This document shows, one piece after another, positions 30,199-39,978 of a stretch of DNA of 64,000 bases (position 1 is the first letter of the stretch; every line of letters starts with the position of its first letter). This DNA is from Bacteroidia bacterium (GTDB lineage Bacteria; Bacteroidota; Bacteroidia; M30B66), in the NCBI GenBank assembly GCA_018401705.1, contig JAGYKL010000001.1, positions 1 to 64,000 of the forward strand, written 5' to 3'. A model generated the notes under the pieces. It was not told the origin of the DNA. It ran no database searches and was given only the letters and a program-made list of their open reading frames with translations. The position numbers were made by a program, and so were the translations under genes.

Positions 30199-30894
30199 AT
30201 GAAGTTATTGTTACCAGCCATTTGTTTGGCACTATTAGTTAAGATGCCAGCCATTGGGCAAGAGATTATTATTAATGAATCTAATATTAATGATACGTTG
30301 GTAAAGAAGGTTGGTCCAAACTACAAACACTTTACCCATCCATTTATGAGTTTTGGTGCAAATGCTATGTTGGGTGAATCTGGAGCAGAGTTGAAACCCG
30401 GTTTAGATTATTTTGATTTTGGCGTTAGGTATAAATATAGAATAGCAGAGCCACTTGCAGTGGGATTTGATCTCGCTTATAGCAGCACTACTTTTAGACT
30501 CAAGCAAACTGGTTCTAAAAACACTCCTGACACTGCCTTATATGATGCTCAAAGAATGCATTTTCATTCAGCTAGACTTGGTGTATATTTTAGAATTAAT
30601 TATGGAAAAAGGGGAAATTCTCTAGGTAAGTATGTTGATTTAGGAGCTTATGGAGAGTATCTTTTCGCACACACTTTATTTACAAAAATAACTTTGGCAG
30701 ACGGCTCTGTTGCTCGAATCAACAGAAGTAAATTAAAATATTATCAGCCTATAAACTATGGTTTGCAGGCTAGAATTGGCTTTAATAAACTTGTTTTATT
30801 TGCTAATTATAGATTATCAAATGCATTCTTTGCACCATATAACTTTACAGAGCTTCCGCCTTTAATTGCAGGGGTGCAATTTGTTCTTAAATAA
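30199..30894 (+). CDS. Outer membrane beta-barrel protein
   Basis: Signal peptide from 'MKLLLPAICLALL'; alternating beta strands ending 'PPLIAGVQFVLK'. The provided ORF begins at 30184. Confidence 0.65.
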   Translation: MKLLLPAICLALLVKMPAIGQEIIINESNINDTLVKKVGPNYKHFTHPFMSFGANAMLGESGAELKPGLDYFDFGVRYKYRIAEPLAVGFDLAYSSTTFRLKQTGSKNTPDTALYDAQRMHFHSARLGVYFRINYGKRGNSLGKYVDLGAYGEYLFAHTLFTKITLADGSVARINRSKLKYYQPINYGLQARIGFNKLVLFANYRLSNAFFAPYNFTELPPLIAGVQFVLK

Positions 30895-32028
30895 TGGCAA
30901 AGATTGCAGTCAACACACGCTTATTGCAAGAGGGAAAGCTCGAAGGCATTGGTTGGTTTACTTATGAGACTTTAAGGCGCATTGTAAAGGCACATCCAGA
31001 GCATGAATTTTTGTTTATTTTCGATAGACCTTTTAGCAACAAGTTCATTTTTGCCAATAATGTAAAGGCTATTTATTCAGGGCCTCCAACACGACATGTA
31101 TTCCTTTTTATTCCTTGGTTTGATTTTATTGTTCCAAGATTACTTCGAAAGCATAAAGTAGATTTATTTGTAAGTCCAGATGGTCATATCCCACTTAGAG
31201 GCACTACGCCATCTCTTGCAGTTATTCATGATATAAATTTCCACCATCATCCTGAGCAATTGCCTTTTTTAGTTCGGAAGTACTACAATTTTTTCTTCCC
31301 TCGATTTGCGAAAAAAGCAAAGAAAATAGTCACAGTTTCTGAGTTCACTCGTAGTGATTTAGTTGAGAGTTACTCTGTAGAAAGGGACAAAAATTGATGT
31401 AGTATATAATGGCTGTAATGAAATTTTTAAGCCAATTTCGAACGATAAAAAGATTGGAAGTAAAAATACACTGCAGGTGCTGATTACTTTCATTTGTTGG
31501 CCTAATTATTCCAAGAAAAATTTACCCTGTCTCATTGAGGCATACATCTGCTCTAGGAGAAAAGCGAAAAGTCAACTGCTATTGGTTGTTGGGAGAAAAA
31601 TGGTGGGATTCAAAAATGAAGAACTTATTTTAGACAGTCCTTATAAGAACGATATTATCTTTTCTTGGAAGACTGAGGCAGAGGAATTGCATGAAGTTGT
31701 AGCGAGCGCATATGCTCTTACGTTTGTGCCTTTGTTTGAAGGTTTTGGAATACCTGTTCTGGAAGCGTTTGCCTGTGGAACCCCAGTTATTACATCAAAT
31801 ACAACGTCACTTCCTGAAGTAGCGGGCGGAGCGGCTTTGTTGTGTAATCCTTATGAGGTTGAATCAATTAGCGAAGCCATGCATAAACTTTCGTGCGATG
31901 AAGAACTAAGAAACTTCTTTGATTTCTAAAGGACTAGAAAGGAAAAGGCATTTTCTTGGGATAAAACTGCTTCATTTTATGGACCAGTATTGAAAATTCA
32001 CTGGGATAAAAAAAAACTGGCTCCCTAG
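30894..32028 (+). pseudogene. Family 1/4 glycosyltransferase interrupted by several frameshifts (possibly assembly errors)
   Basis: 'MAKIAVNTRLLQEGKLEGIGWFTYETLRRI', then in another frame 'AGADYFHFVGLIIPRKNLPCLIEAY', then 'VPLFEGFGIPVLEAFACGTPVITSNTTSLPEVAGGAALL'. Reading frame restored only by indels near 31390, 31470 and 31600. Confidence 0.75.
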
Positions 32029-32036
32029 AGAGCCGG
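32008..32036 (-). terminator. Rho-independent terminator for the minus-strand fad/acyl-CoA dehydrogenase operon
   Basis: Stem CTGGCTC (32017-32023) / GAGCCGG (32030-32036), followed on the minus strand by a 9-T tract. Confidence 0.6.
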
Positions 32037-32252
32037 CAAAACAATAAAATTAACCTAACCTTAACTATTTATTGTTTTCACATCCAAGATGCGTGGGATT
32101 GAATCCCAATACAATTTTAGTTTACAGCTAAGACTGAGTCAAATAAATTCTAGTCTATAACTTACATCGACAAAATTGATACAAACAGCTAATTGTTAAA
32201 AAGTAAAACAACTGGCAATCAACTTAGTTTAACATTGCTTACTAAAGCCTTA

Positions 32253-34031
32253 TCAGAAGCAATATTTATTTTCTTCAATAAGCTGTTGAGCAATTCGTTG
32301 ACGAAGTTCTTTAGTATTTAATGGTGCGACTTTAGTGAATCTCCTGAGGCCCATAAGCATCATACGCTGTTCATCACCTTCAGTAAATGCATTAATTGCA
32401 TTCTTTCCGGGCAATATGAATCTTATCGGCAGTCATAGATATAAACTCTAGCCATATCTAATTTAAGAGCAGCTGCTTGTTCACCATATTTAGAATAAAT
32501 CTTTCTGGCTCTTAAAAGTGTTGATTCTGCTACATATAATTCAATAAGCATATCTGCTATGTTCATGAGTATCTCTTTGCTCCTTTGCTAAAGTCATCAT
32601 AAGCTTTTGCACAGCAGCTCCGGCAACCATCAAAACAGCCTCTTGAAAGCAATGATATAACGTTTCTCTTCTGCAAAAAGGAGTCATCCATTTCACCAAA
32701 GTCAGGTATAGCCATTAATTCACCGGCTACATCCATGGCAGGTCCCATTAAATCAAGTTCACCTTTCATGGCACGCTTAAGCATCATATCAACGGTGAGC
32801 ATACGATTTATTCTTGTTTGTCCCTTCAAAGGATCTGGTTGATACGCATCACGGTAAGCCCTATCCATAGGCGCTTCAGCCGAATATCCCATTCCTCCAT
32901 AAATCTGAACACCTTCATCAACAACATAATCGAGTGTTTCTGAACCATGCACTTTCATCATAGCGCACTCGACAGCGAACTGCTCAACACTCTAAGTTTT
33001 GCTTTAGCTGGATCCATGCCTTCGGCAATCAAATAATCGTATGCATCATCTACAGCTCTGACCCAATTTGCAGGAAGCTATTCAGTATGAATGCTAATTC
33101 GCCATTTCAGCTAGCTTATATCTGATTGCACTGTATTTAGAAATGGGCCTTCCAAATTGCTCTCTCTCATTTGCATAGCCAACTGCTGTTAGATACATTG
33201 CTTGCAACCTCCTATGGCGGCAACAGCCAGTTTAATTCTACCTATATTGAGAATATTCACTGCTATTTTGTGTGCCTATTCTCTCTTTCAGAAAGAAGGT
33301 TTTCAACTGGCACTTTACAATCGTTTAAGAAAACCTGAACGGTAGAAGAACCTTTTAATACCCATTTCTTTTCTTCCTCATTGATAGAAAGTCCTGGAAA
33401 GTCTTTTTTCAACAATGAAGGCGCTAAGATTTTCATCATCATCTATTTTTGCGAATACCGTGAAAATGTCAGCAAAGCCGCCATTGGTAATCCACATTTT
33501 TTGTCCATTAAGAATGTAATGTTTACCATCATCAGTAAGAACAGCTTTGGTTTTTCCGCTATTAGCATCAGAACCAGAAGCAGGTTCTGTTATAACAGGC
33601 TTCATTCACCAGAGGTTAACTGTAATGTATTTCTGTTTCTGCTCCTCGTTACCATAATAAAGAATAGGTAGAGTTCCAATTCCTGTATGAGCAGAAAGCG
33701 CTACAGCAAAAGAGAACCCAGCTCCAGCAACTTCGGCAACGAGCATAGATGTATTAAAATCTTTACCAAATCCACCATATTCTTCAGGAACGGAAACTCC
33801 CATCAAACCGAGTTCTCCAGCTTTAGTAAGGAGTGAAGCCATTAGACCTTCTTCCATTTTATCAATACGTTCCAAATTAGGATGTACCTCAGCATCAAGG
33901 AAGTCTTGAGCCATTTTTGCAATCATTTGTTGTTCTTCATTCCAATCTTCGGGAATAAAAACATCATTTGCTTGTGTTTCTCTAATAAGGAATTCTCCAC
34001 CTTTAATAGACTTATTTTCTGCTGTTTCCAT
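32253..34031 (-). pseudogene. Acyl-CoA dehydrogenase, frameshifted (possibly assembly errors)
   Basis: N-term 'NEEQQMIAKMAQDFLDAEVHPNLERIDKM', middle '[50 protein letters not shown]', C-term 'DEGVQIYGGMGYSAEAPMDRAYRDA...' are in different ORFs; C-terminus reads to 32253. Confidence 0.8.
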
Positions 34032-34083
34032 GGTATTAAGATTTTATTTGCTCTTTTATTTATATCCACCGTAGGTGGGATTA

Positions 34084-35251
34084 TTATAACATTTCAAAAA
34101 TTCCGGCTGCCTGCCCTGTTCCAACGCACATAGTTGCCATTCCGTATTTGCCATTCCGCTTTTTTAATTCGTTCATAATTTGGACAGTAAGCTTTGCCCC
34201 AGTGCAGCCTAATGGGTGTCCTAAGGCGATTGCACCGCCATTTACATTGAGTTTTGATGTATCGATATCTAATTCTCTAATAATAGCAAGAGATTGAGAT
34301 GCAAAAGCTTCATTAAGTTCAATTAAATCCATTTGATTGAGTGTCATTCCAGCAGCTTTCAATGCTTTAGGAATTGCTTCAACTGACCAATTCTCATGAT
34401 ACGAGGAGTGAACTCCAGCAACACCGTATGAAACCATTCTTGCCATAGGTTGAAGGTTAAGTTCTTTTACCATCCTTTCAGACATCACCAGAACAAATGC
34501 GGCACCATCGGAAGTTTGGGAGGAATTTCCCTGCCGTTACTAAGCCATCGGCTGCAAAACCGGCTTTAGTTTTGCCAATTTATCTATTGCCGTATCTGCT
34601 CTGGCCCTTCATCAGTATCAACTATGTAAGTTTTTGTTTTGCGTTTTTTCTTCGTCTAAATACACTTCATTGATCTCAACCGGGACAATATCGTCTTTAA
34701 AGCGGCCTCATTAATAGCTTAATGCCTTCATATGATTCATATGAGAAAGCATCCTGGTCTTCTCGACTAACCTTAAATTCTCTTGCTACGGCTTCAGCAG
34801 TAAGTCCCATGCCCCAATAATAATCGGGATTTTCTTTTGCTACTTCATAATTAGGAACGATGCGCCATCCTCCAAAAGGAATTGGCGACATACTTTCAAC
34901 ACCACCTGCAATGATACAATCGGCCATACCACTGTTAATTTTTGCCGTTGCTATTGCAATTGTTTCCAGACCTGATGCACAATACCTGTTTACAGTCATG
35001 CCTGGCACTTTGTCGGTGTTAAGTCCCATTAAAGAAACCATTCGACCAATGTTAAGACCTTGCTCGGCTTCGGGAGTTGCATTGCCCACGATGATGTCAT
35101 CAATTCTTTCTTTATCAAGCTGCGGAACTTGCTTGATAAGATGCTCAATTACAGTTGCAGCAAGATCATCTGGGCGAGTAAAACGAAACATTCCTCTTGG
35201 AGCCTTTCCAACTGCAGTGCGGTATCCGGTAACTATATATGCTGTTTTCAT
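34084..35251 (-). pseudogene. fadA: Acetyl-CoA C-acyltransferase (thiolase), frameshifted (possibly assembly errors)
   Basis: 'GYRTAVGKAPRGMFRFTRPDDLAATVIEHL', 'VNRYCASGLETIAIATAKI', then after 34697-34488 disruption '[18 protein letters not shown]...[20 protein letters not shown]...[15 protein letters not shown]'. Confidence 0.82.
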
Positions 35252-35267
35252 TTTTGTATTTTTATGA

Positions 35268-35756
35268 GATATTCGATTAACGATAAACGAGATTCGATTT
35301 ATGTAGCTGATTTTCGATTGTTTCTATCTATTTCAATTTGAATTCTCTTTTGAAGGCTGCAATTCATTCTTTTTATGTGATCTATGTTATCTAAAATCCT
35401 TATTCTACTCGTATCATCTATGTATGATCTTCTACAGGATAATTCAATCTGAAAAATCAATTCATTTGCAGAACCATTAGCTATCCCTAAGAAGTGATAA
35501 AATTCTCTGTTTGAATTTCGACCTGCTCCTTCAGCAATATTAGACCCAACTGAAACAGCAGCTCTTCGCATTTGAGAGGATAATCCCCATAATTCCTGAG
35601 GAGGGAAAGCATCAGTGATATTGTATATTTCTTGAGCCAAATCAAGTGCTTTATTCCAAACAGTTAATTGATAAACATTATGCATAATCTACAATTAAAG
35701 AGTGTGCTGGCCATATTCATTATTTATCGGTCTTCGAAATTCGCTTATCGAACATC
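35268..35756 (-). mobile_element. Putative IVS-like insertion: four-helix-bundle gene bounded by imperfect inverted repeats between fadB and fadA
   Basis: Left arm 35268-35283 GATATTCGATTAACGA; right arm 35741-35756 reverse complement GATGTTCGATAAGCGA (13/16 identical), weaker similarity inward; encloses the 35299-35685 ORF. Confidence 0.45.
35299..35685 (-). CDS. Four helix bundle protein (S23/IVS-encoded protein family, Avd-like fold)
   Basis: 'LTVWNKALDLAQEIYNITDAFPPQELWGLSSQMRRAAVSVGSNIAEGAGRNSNREFYHFLGIANGSANELIFQIELS'. Confidence 0.88.
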   Translation of the reverse strand: MHNVYQLTVWNKALDLAQEIYNITDAFPPQELWGLSSQMRRAAVSVGSNIAEGAGRNSNREFYHFLGIANGSANELIFQIELSCRRSYIDDTSRIRILDNIDHIKRMNCSLQKRIQIEIDRNNRKSAT

Positions 35757-38160
35757 AGTTCCTCAACACCTTTCCTGTTTTGAGAATACTCTGAACCCTT
35801 TCAAGAGTTTTGCGCTCTGCACAAAGGCTTAAGAATACTTCCCGTTCAAGATCGAGGAGATATTGTTCTGAAACTTCTGTTGGTTCTGATAAATCACCTC
35901 CACATAAAACGTAACCCAATTTTTCTGAGATAAGTTTGTCATGTGCTGAAATGAAATGTCCACTAAACATTGTATTTGCGCCTGCATAAACCATCCCTAA
36001 CCCAGTGCGACCTAACACTTTAATATCCTTTCTTTGGACCGGTTTAGTGTATCCTGCTTCAGCAAGTTCAATAGCTGTTTTTTTGGCTTCGGCGATAAGT
36101 CTTTGTCCATTGGGTACAATTCTATCTTTCCCTTTTCTAAGGATACCTAGATCAAATGCTTCTTCAGCGGATGTTGAAACTTTTGCCTGACCAATAGTGA
36201 GGAATTTGTCTCTCAAGGTATTAAGCATGATATCACCATCTCTAAATGCGTCAGAAGCTCTCAGAGCAAACTCCTTTGTTCCTCCCCCGCCAGGGATTAA
36301 ACCAACGCCAAACTCAACTAAACCGATATACGTCTCGGCAGCAGCCACAACCGCATCAGCATGTAGATTGAGTTCACATCCCCCGCCAAGGGTTAAACCA
36401 TGAGGAGCCGAAACCACTGGTATTGAGGAATATCTAACTCGCATCATTGTATTTTGAAATGCACGAATTGAGAAATCAATTTCATCGTATTCCTGCTCAA
36501 CAGCCATCATAAAGAGCATTGCCAGGTTTGCACCAGCAGAGAAATTAGCACCGTCATTACCGACTACTAATCCCCTGAAATCTTTTTCGGCGATATCAAT
36601 AGCCTTTTGCACTCCTTGCAGCACTTCACTGCCAATGGAGTTCATTTTAGTATGAAATTCAACATTAAGAATTCCGTCTCCTAGGTCGGTAACAGTTGTT
36701 CCTGAATTTTTCCAGATTGTATTGTTTGGCCTAATGTGATCTAGAATGATGAAATTCTCATAACCCGGAACAGGTAAGTAAGATTTTGTTGGAATATCGT
36801 AGTAGAGTTTCTTGCCATTTTCAACTTTGTAAAAGCTAGTGTTTCCAGCTTTTATGAAATCATGAACCCAAGAAGCAACTTCAATTCCCTGCTCTTTCAT
36901 TTTATCGATACAGGAGGCTACTCCCATATAATCCCAGCTTTCGAAGGGCCCCACTTCCCAACCAAATCCGGCTTTAACACCTTCATCGATACGATAAAGT
37001 TCATCGGCAATTTCGGGAATGCGATTAGAGACATAAGCAAAAAGCGCGAAAAAAGATTTGCGGTAGAACTCTCCTGCTTTGTCTTTACCAGAAATAAGCA
37101 CTTTATACCTCTCCTTAAGCCCCTCTATAGGCTTGGTGGCCTCAAGAGTGGCGAATTTCACCTTCATTTGAGGTGTATATTCAAGTGTGATAAGGTCGAG
37201 AGATAAAATCTCAGTCTTGCCGCCTTCGCCTTTAGTTTTCTTATAGAATCCTTGACCAGTCTTATCGCCTAACCAGCGATTTTCATTCATTTTAAGGACA
37301 TATTCAGGCAAATGAAAAAGCTCACGAGCTTCATCCTCCTTACAATTATCTCTTAAGCCATTAGCAACGTTAACCAAAGTATCGAGTCCAACTACATCGG
37401 TTGTTCTGAAAGTAGCTGACTTAGGGCGGCCAAGAACCGGACCTGTAAGTTTATCTACTTCTTCAACTGTTAGGCCCATTTCTTTAACGATGTGGAAAAG
37501 AGCAAGAATCCCAAAAACCCCAATTCTATTGGCAATGAATGCAGGTGTATCCTTAGCAAGAACTGTTGTTTTACCTAAGAAAAGATCACCATAATGCATC
37601 AGAAAATCCACTACAGATTGATCAGTTTGAGCAGTTGGAATTATTTCGAGAAGCTTGAGATATCTTGGAGGATTGAAAAAGTGCGTTCCACAAAAGTGCT
37701 TCTTAAAATCATCAGAGCGGCCTTCCAACATGCTGTTGATGGGAATCCCTGAAGTATTTGAAGTAATTAGTGTTCCAGATTTTCTGAATTGTTCAACCTT
37801 CTCAAAAACGGACTTTTTGATATCGAGACGCTCAACAACCACCTCGATTACCCAATCACATTCAGCAATTTTCTTCAGGTCATCTTCAAAATTCCCTGTA
37901 GTTATTCGATTTGCTGTAGTTTTATGATAAACAGGAGATGGCTTTGACTTGAGAGCAAAGGCTAAAGCTTCGTTTACGATTCTGTTTCTAACGGCTGGAC
38001 TTTGCAAAGACAAACCTTTAGCAGTTTCCTTTTCGTTTAGTTCACGAGGAATAATGTCAAGTAAAAGTACTTCAACACCAATATTTGCAAAATGGCAAGC
38101 AATTCGAGAACCCATGACTCCCGAACCTAATACCGCAACTTTACGAATGTTTCTTTTCAT
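35755..38160 (-). CDS. fadB: 3-hydroxyacyl-CoA dehydrogenase / enoyl-CoA hydratase
   Basis: 'VAVLGSGVMGSRIACHFANIGVEVLLLDI', 'GTHFFNPPRYLKLLEIIP', C-terminal crotonase-type 'GANFSAGANLAMLF', 'GLTLGGGCELNLHADAVVAA'. Confidence 0.9.
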   Translation of the reverse strand: MKRNIRKVAVLGSGVMGSRIACHFANIGVEVLLLDIIPRELNEKETAKGLSLQSPAVRNRIVNEALAFALKSKPSPVYHKTTANRITTGNFEDDLKKIAECDWVIEVVVERLDIKKSVFEKVEQFRKSGTLITSNTSGIPINSMLEGRSDDFKKHFCGTHFFNPPRYLKLLEIIPTAQTDQSVVDFLMHYGDLFLGKTTVLAKDTPAFIANRIGVFGILALFHIVKEMGLTVEEVDKLTGPVLGRPKSATFRTTDVVGLDTLVNVANGLRDNCKEDEARELFHLPEYVLKMNENRWLGDKTGQGFYKKTKGEGGKTEILSLDLITLEYTPQMKVKFATLEATKPIEGLKERYKVLISGKDKAGEFYRKSFFALFAYVSNRIPEIADELYRIDEGVKAGFGWEVGPFESWDYMGVASCIDKMKEQGIEVASWVHDFIKAGNTSFYKVENGKKLYYDIPTKSYLPVPGYENFIILDHIRPNNTIWKNSGTTVTDLGDGILNVEFHTKMNSIGSEVLQGVQKAIDIAEKDFRGLVVGNDGANFSAGANLAMLFMMAVEQEYDEIDFSIRAFQNTMMRVRYSSIPVVSAPHGLTLGGGCELNLHADAVVAAAETYIGLVEFGVGLIPGGGGTKEFALRASDAFRDGDIMLNTLRDKFLTIGQAKVSTSAEEAFDLGILRKGKDRIVPNGQRLIAEAKKTAIELAEAGYTKPVQRKDIKVLGRTGLGMVYAGANTMFSGHFISAHDKLISEKLGYVLCGGDLSEPTEVSEQYLLDLEREVFLSLCAERKTLERVQSILKTGKVLRN

Positions 38161-38597
38161 GCAAGATCGTATTTACCGTTTTCTGTAATAGATTGAATTT
38201 CATTAACAACTTGAAAGAATATGTCAAGTTTTTCCTGACTAATTCTTTCATGTACAAGATGGTTAAAAGTAAGCACCGCTTTTCTAGCAGCCTCTCTTTT
38301 TTTTATTCCTTTTTCAGTGAGAAAAATTCTGACTAATCTTTTGTCACTTATATCGGCCTGCCGAAAAATGATTTGTTGGCTCTCAAGAGTTTTTAACATT
38401 CTTGTAAGGCTTCTGGTTTCTAAGCCTATGAGAGGTGCTATTTTTGTAGCAGGAGTTCCATTTTTTACGTCAATATTAAGGAGCACAAAACCTATGGATG
38501 TAGTAATATCATGTTTTGCAGCTGCCATGTTGTACATGCGATAAATGGCATGCCATGCAGTTTTGATATTATAACATACAGTTTCGGATGCTTTCAT
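38157..38597 (-). CDS. MarR family transcriptional regulator
   Basis: wHTH 'GTPATKIAPLIGLETRSLTRMLKTLESQQIIFRQADISDKRLVRIFLTEKGI'. ATG at 38597 preferred over the GTG at 38603. Confidence 0.85.
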   Translation of the reverse strand: MKASETVCYNIKTAWHAIYRMYNMAAAKHDITTSIGFVLLNIDVKNGTPATKIAPLIGLETRSLTRMLKTLESQQIIFRQADISDKRLVRIFLTEKGIKKREAARKAVLTFNHLVHERISQEKLDIFFQVVNEIQSITENGKYDLA

Positions 38598-38602
38598 AAT
38601 CA

Positions 38603-38634
38603 CAAACTTAAGAAGATTTTGTTATGCATGCATA
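38603..38634 (-). promoter_or_regulatory. marR promoter/operator: TAAGTTTG element plus 12-bp perfect palindrome
   Basis: TAAGTTTG = complement of 38603-38610, 5 nt before ATG; TATGCATGCATA at 38623-38634 is self-complementary. Confidence 0.45.
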
Positions 38635-38681
38635 CCTTTTTAATTAAATTTTGTTAAAGCTTAGATTTCAGTGTAATTACT

Positions 38682-39509
38682 TCATTTCAATGTGTCAATT
38701 GCAAGGCGAAAGCCTATGAAGCTACTTTTATAATCAGGTGGGAAGTGATGCCTGATAGAGTTTCGACAAAAATCAGGAGATCCTGCCCAGCTGCCACCTC
38801 TTATAACCTTATCGGTTCCGGATGATGGTCCACGAGGGTCGTTTTGCGTTGCAGATGTATAATTGCCGTACCAATCAAACACCCATTCCCAAACATTTCC
38901 ACTCATATCATATAGACCCAAATGATTAGGGGCCTTCGACTTCACGACATGTGATTTTTGAAAACTATTCTTGTTGGTCCAGGCAACATCATTGGGGTCG
39001 GAGCTTCCGCTAAAACGGTTATTACAAGATTTATCAGCTCCTCTTGCACAATACTCCCATTCGGCTTCGGTTGGCAATCGAAATGACAAGTGGCTAAATG
39101 CGTTGAGACTATCTATAAAAACCAATAAGTCATTATAGCTAACCATCTCGACAGGAAAATTATCACTACGACAAAATGAAGATGGATTGTCTCCCATGAA
39201 GGCTTTCCACCAACCTTGTGTTACTTCGATATTTGATAGGAAAAAAGAAGAAATAATCACTCTGTGAACAGGCAATTCGTTAGAAGAGCAAGCCAATCCT
39301 TGATCAGGAGTGCATCCCATACTAAATTCTCCTTCAGGTATTTCTACCAGTGATTTTAGAATTTCATCAAGTGCTTGCTTTTTGTCAGATGAATTCTCAG
39401 GATACATTTCGAGATTGCTCGTGTTTTTAATAGAATCTGGAGATAAGAGAATCGAGCATTTTGCAATATTCATGGAATAAGCAATTAGCAAGCTTAAAAA
39501 TATTTTCAT
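38682..39509 (-). CDS. Formylglycine-generating enzyme (SUMF1/FGE) family protein
   Basis: 'IPEGEFSMGCTPDQGLACSSNELPVHRVIISSFFLSNIEVTQGWW', 'FRLPTEAEWEYCARG', 'GNVWEWVFDWYG', 'VIRGGSWAGSPDFCRNSIRHHFPPDYKSSFIGFRLA'. Confidence 0.85.
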   Translation of the reverse strand: MKIFLSLLIAYSMNIAKCSILLSPDSIKNTSNLEMYPENSSDKKQALDEILKSLVEIPEGEFSMGCTPDQGLACSSNELPVHRVIISSFFLSNIEVTQGWWKAFMGDNPSSFCRSDNFPVEMVSYNDLLVFIDSLNAFSHLSFRLPTEAEWEYCARGADKSCNNRFSGSSDPNDVAWTNKNSFQKSHVVKSKAPNHLGLYDMSGNVWEWVFDWYGNYTSATQNDPRGPSSGTDKVIRGGSWAGSPDFCRNSIRHHFPPDYKSSFIGFRLAIDTLK

Positions 39510-39580
39510 GCTTTGAGATAATATTATAATCTCAAAATTACTCCGTGTTAAGAACTATTAATATGATGAACATCATAAAA

Positions 39581-39616
39581 ACAAAAACGCCTCGTATTTC
39601 TACGAGGCGTTTGTTT
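39581..39616 (-). terminator. Intrinsic terminator at the end of the rplKAJL-rpoBC-DUF3467 cluster
   Basis: acaaaaacgcctcgta-tttc-tacgaggcgtttgttt; 11-bp stem, 4-nt loop, T-rich on the minus-strand 3' side. Confidence 0.85.
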
Positions 39617-39632
39617 AGTTGCAATATTAAAG

Positions 39633-39956
39633 TCAAGCCTGAGCTGTAGGGCCTCCAAAGTTCATTGGAAATGGAGTAGTATTTCCTCCTCCATCAGATT
39701 TGATAGTACCATTAGTACTTTCAAACTTGGAGATATTGTCTTTCAAAGCAGATAATAATCTCTTAGCGTGCTGAGGAGTTAATACTATGCGAGACTTTAC
39801 TTTCGCTTTAGGGACTCCTGGCATTACCTTAATAAAATCAAGCACAAACTCCGAGTTAGAGTGAGTTATGATTGCCAAGTTTGAATAAATACCTTCAGCT
39901 ACTTCTTCTGAAAGTTCAATATTAAGTTGACCTTCCTGATTGGTTTGTTCTGACAT
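39633..39956 (-). CDS. DUF3467 domain-containing protein
   Basis: 'EEVAEGIYSNLAIITHSNSEFVLDFIKVMPGVPKAKVKSRIVLTPQHAKRLLSAL'; position after rpoC. Confidence 0.85.
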   Translation of the reverse strand: MSEQTNQEGQLNIELSEEVAEGIYSNLAIITHSNSEFVLDFIKVMPGVPKAKVKSRIVLTPQHAKRLLSALKDNISKFESTNGTIKSDGGGNTTPFPMNFGGPTAQA

Positions 39957-39978
39957 AGTTTTATCTTTTAAGAATAAA

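Noticed and set aside
31380-34730. Interpretation as a pseudogenised island or programmed frameshifting
   Set aside because: Too many independent breaks in unrelated genes on both strands, often at homopolymers; consensus error is the simpler explanation.
35755-38160. Several 60-114-aa plus-strand ORFs inside fadB (e.g. 36862-37206, 37655-37927)
   Set aside because: All lie antisense to a well-supported FadB and have no recognisable features.
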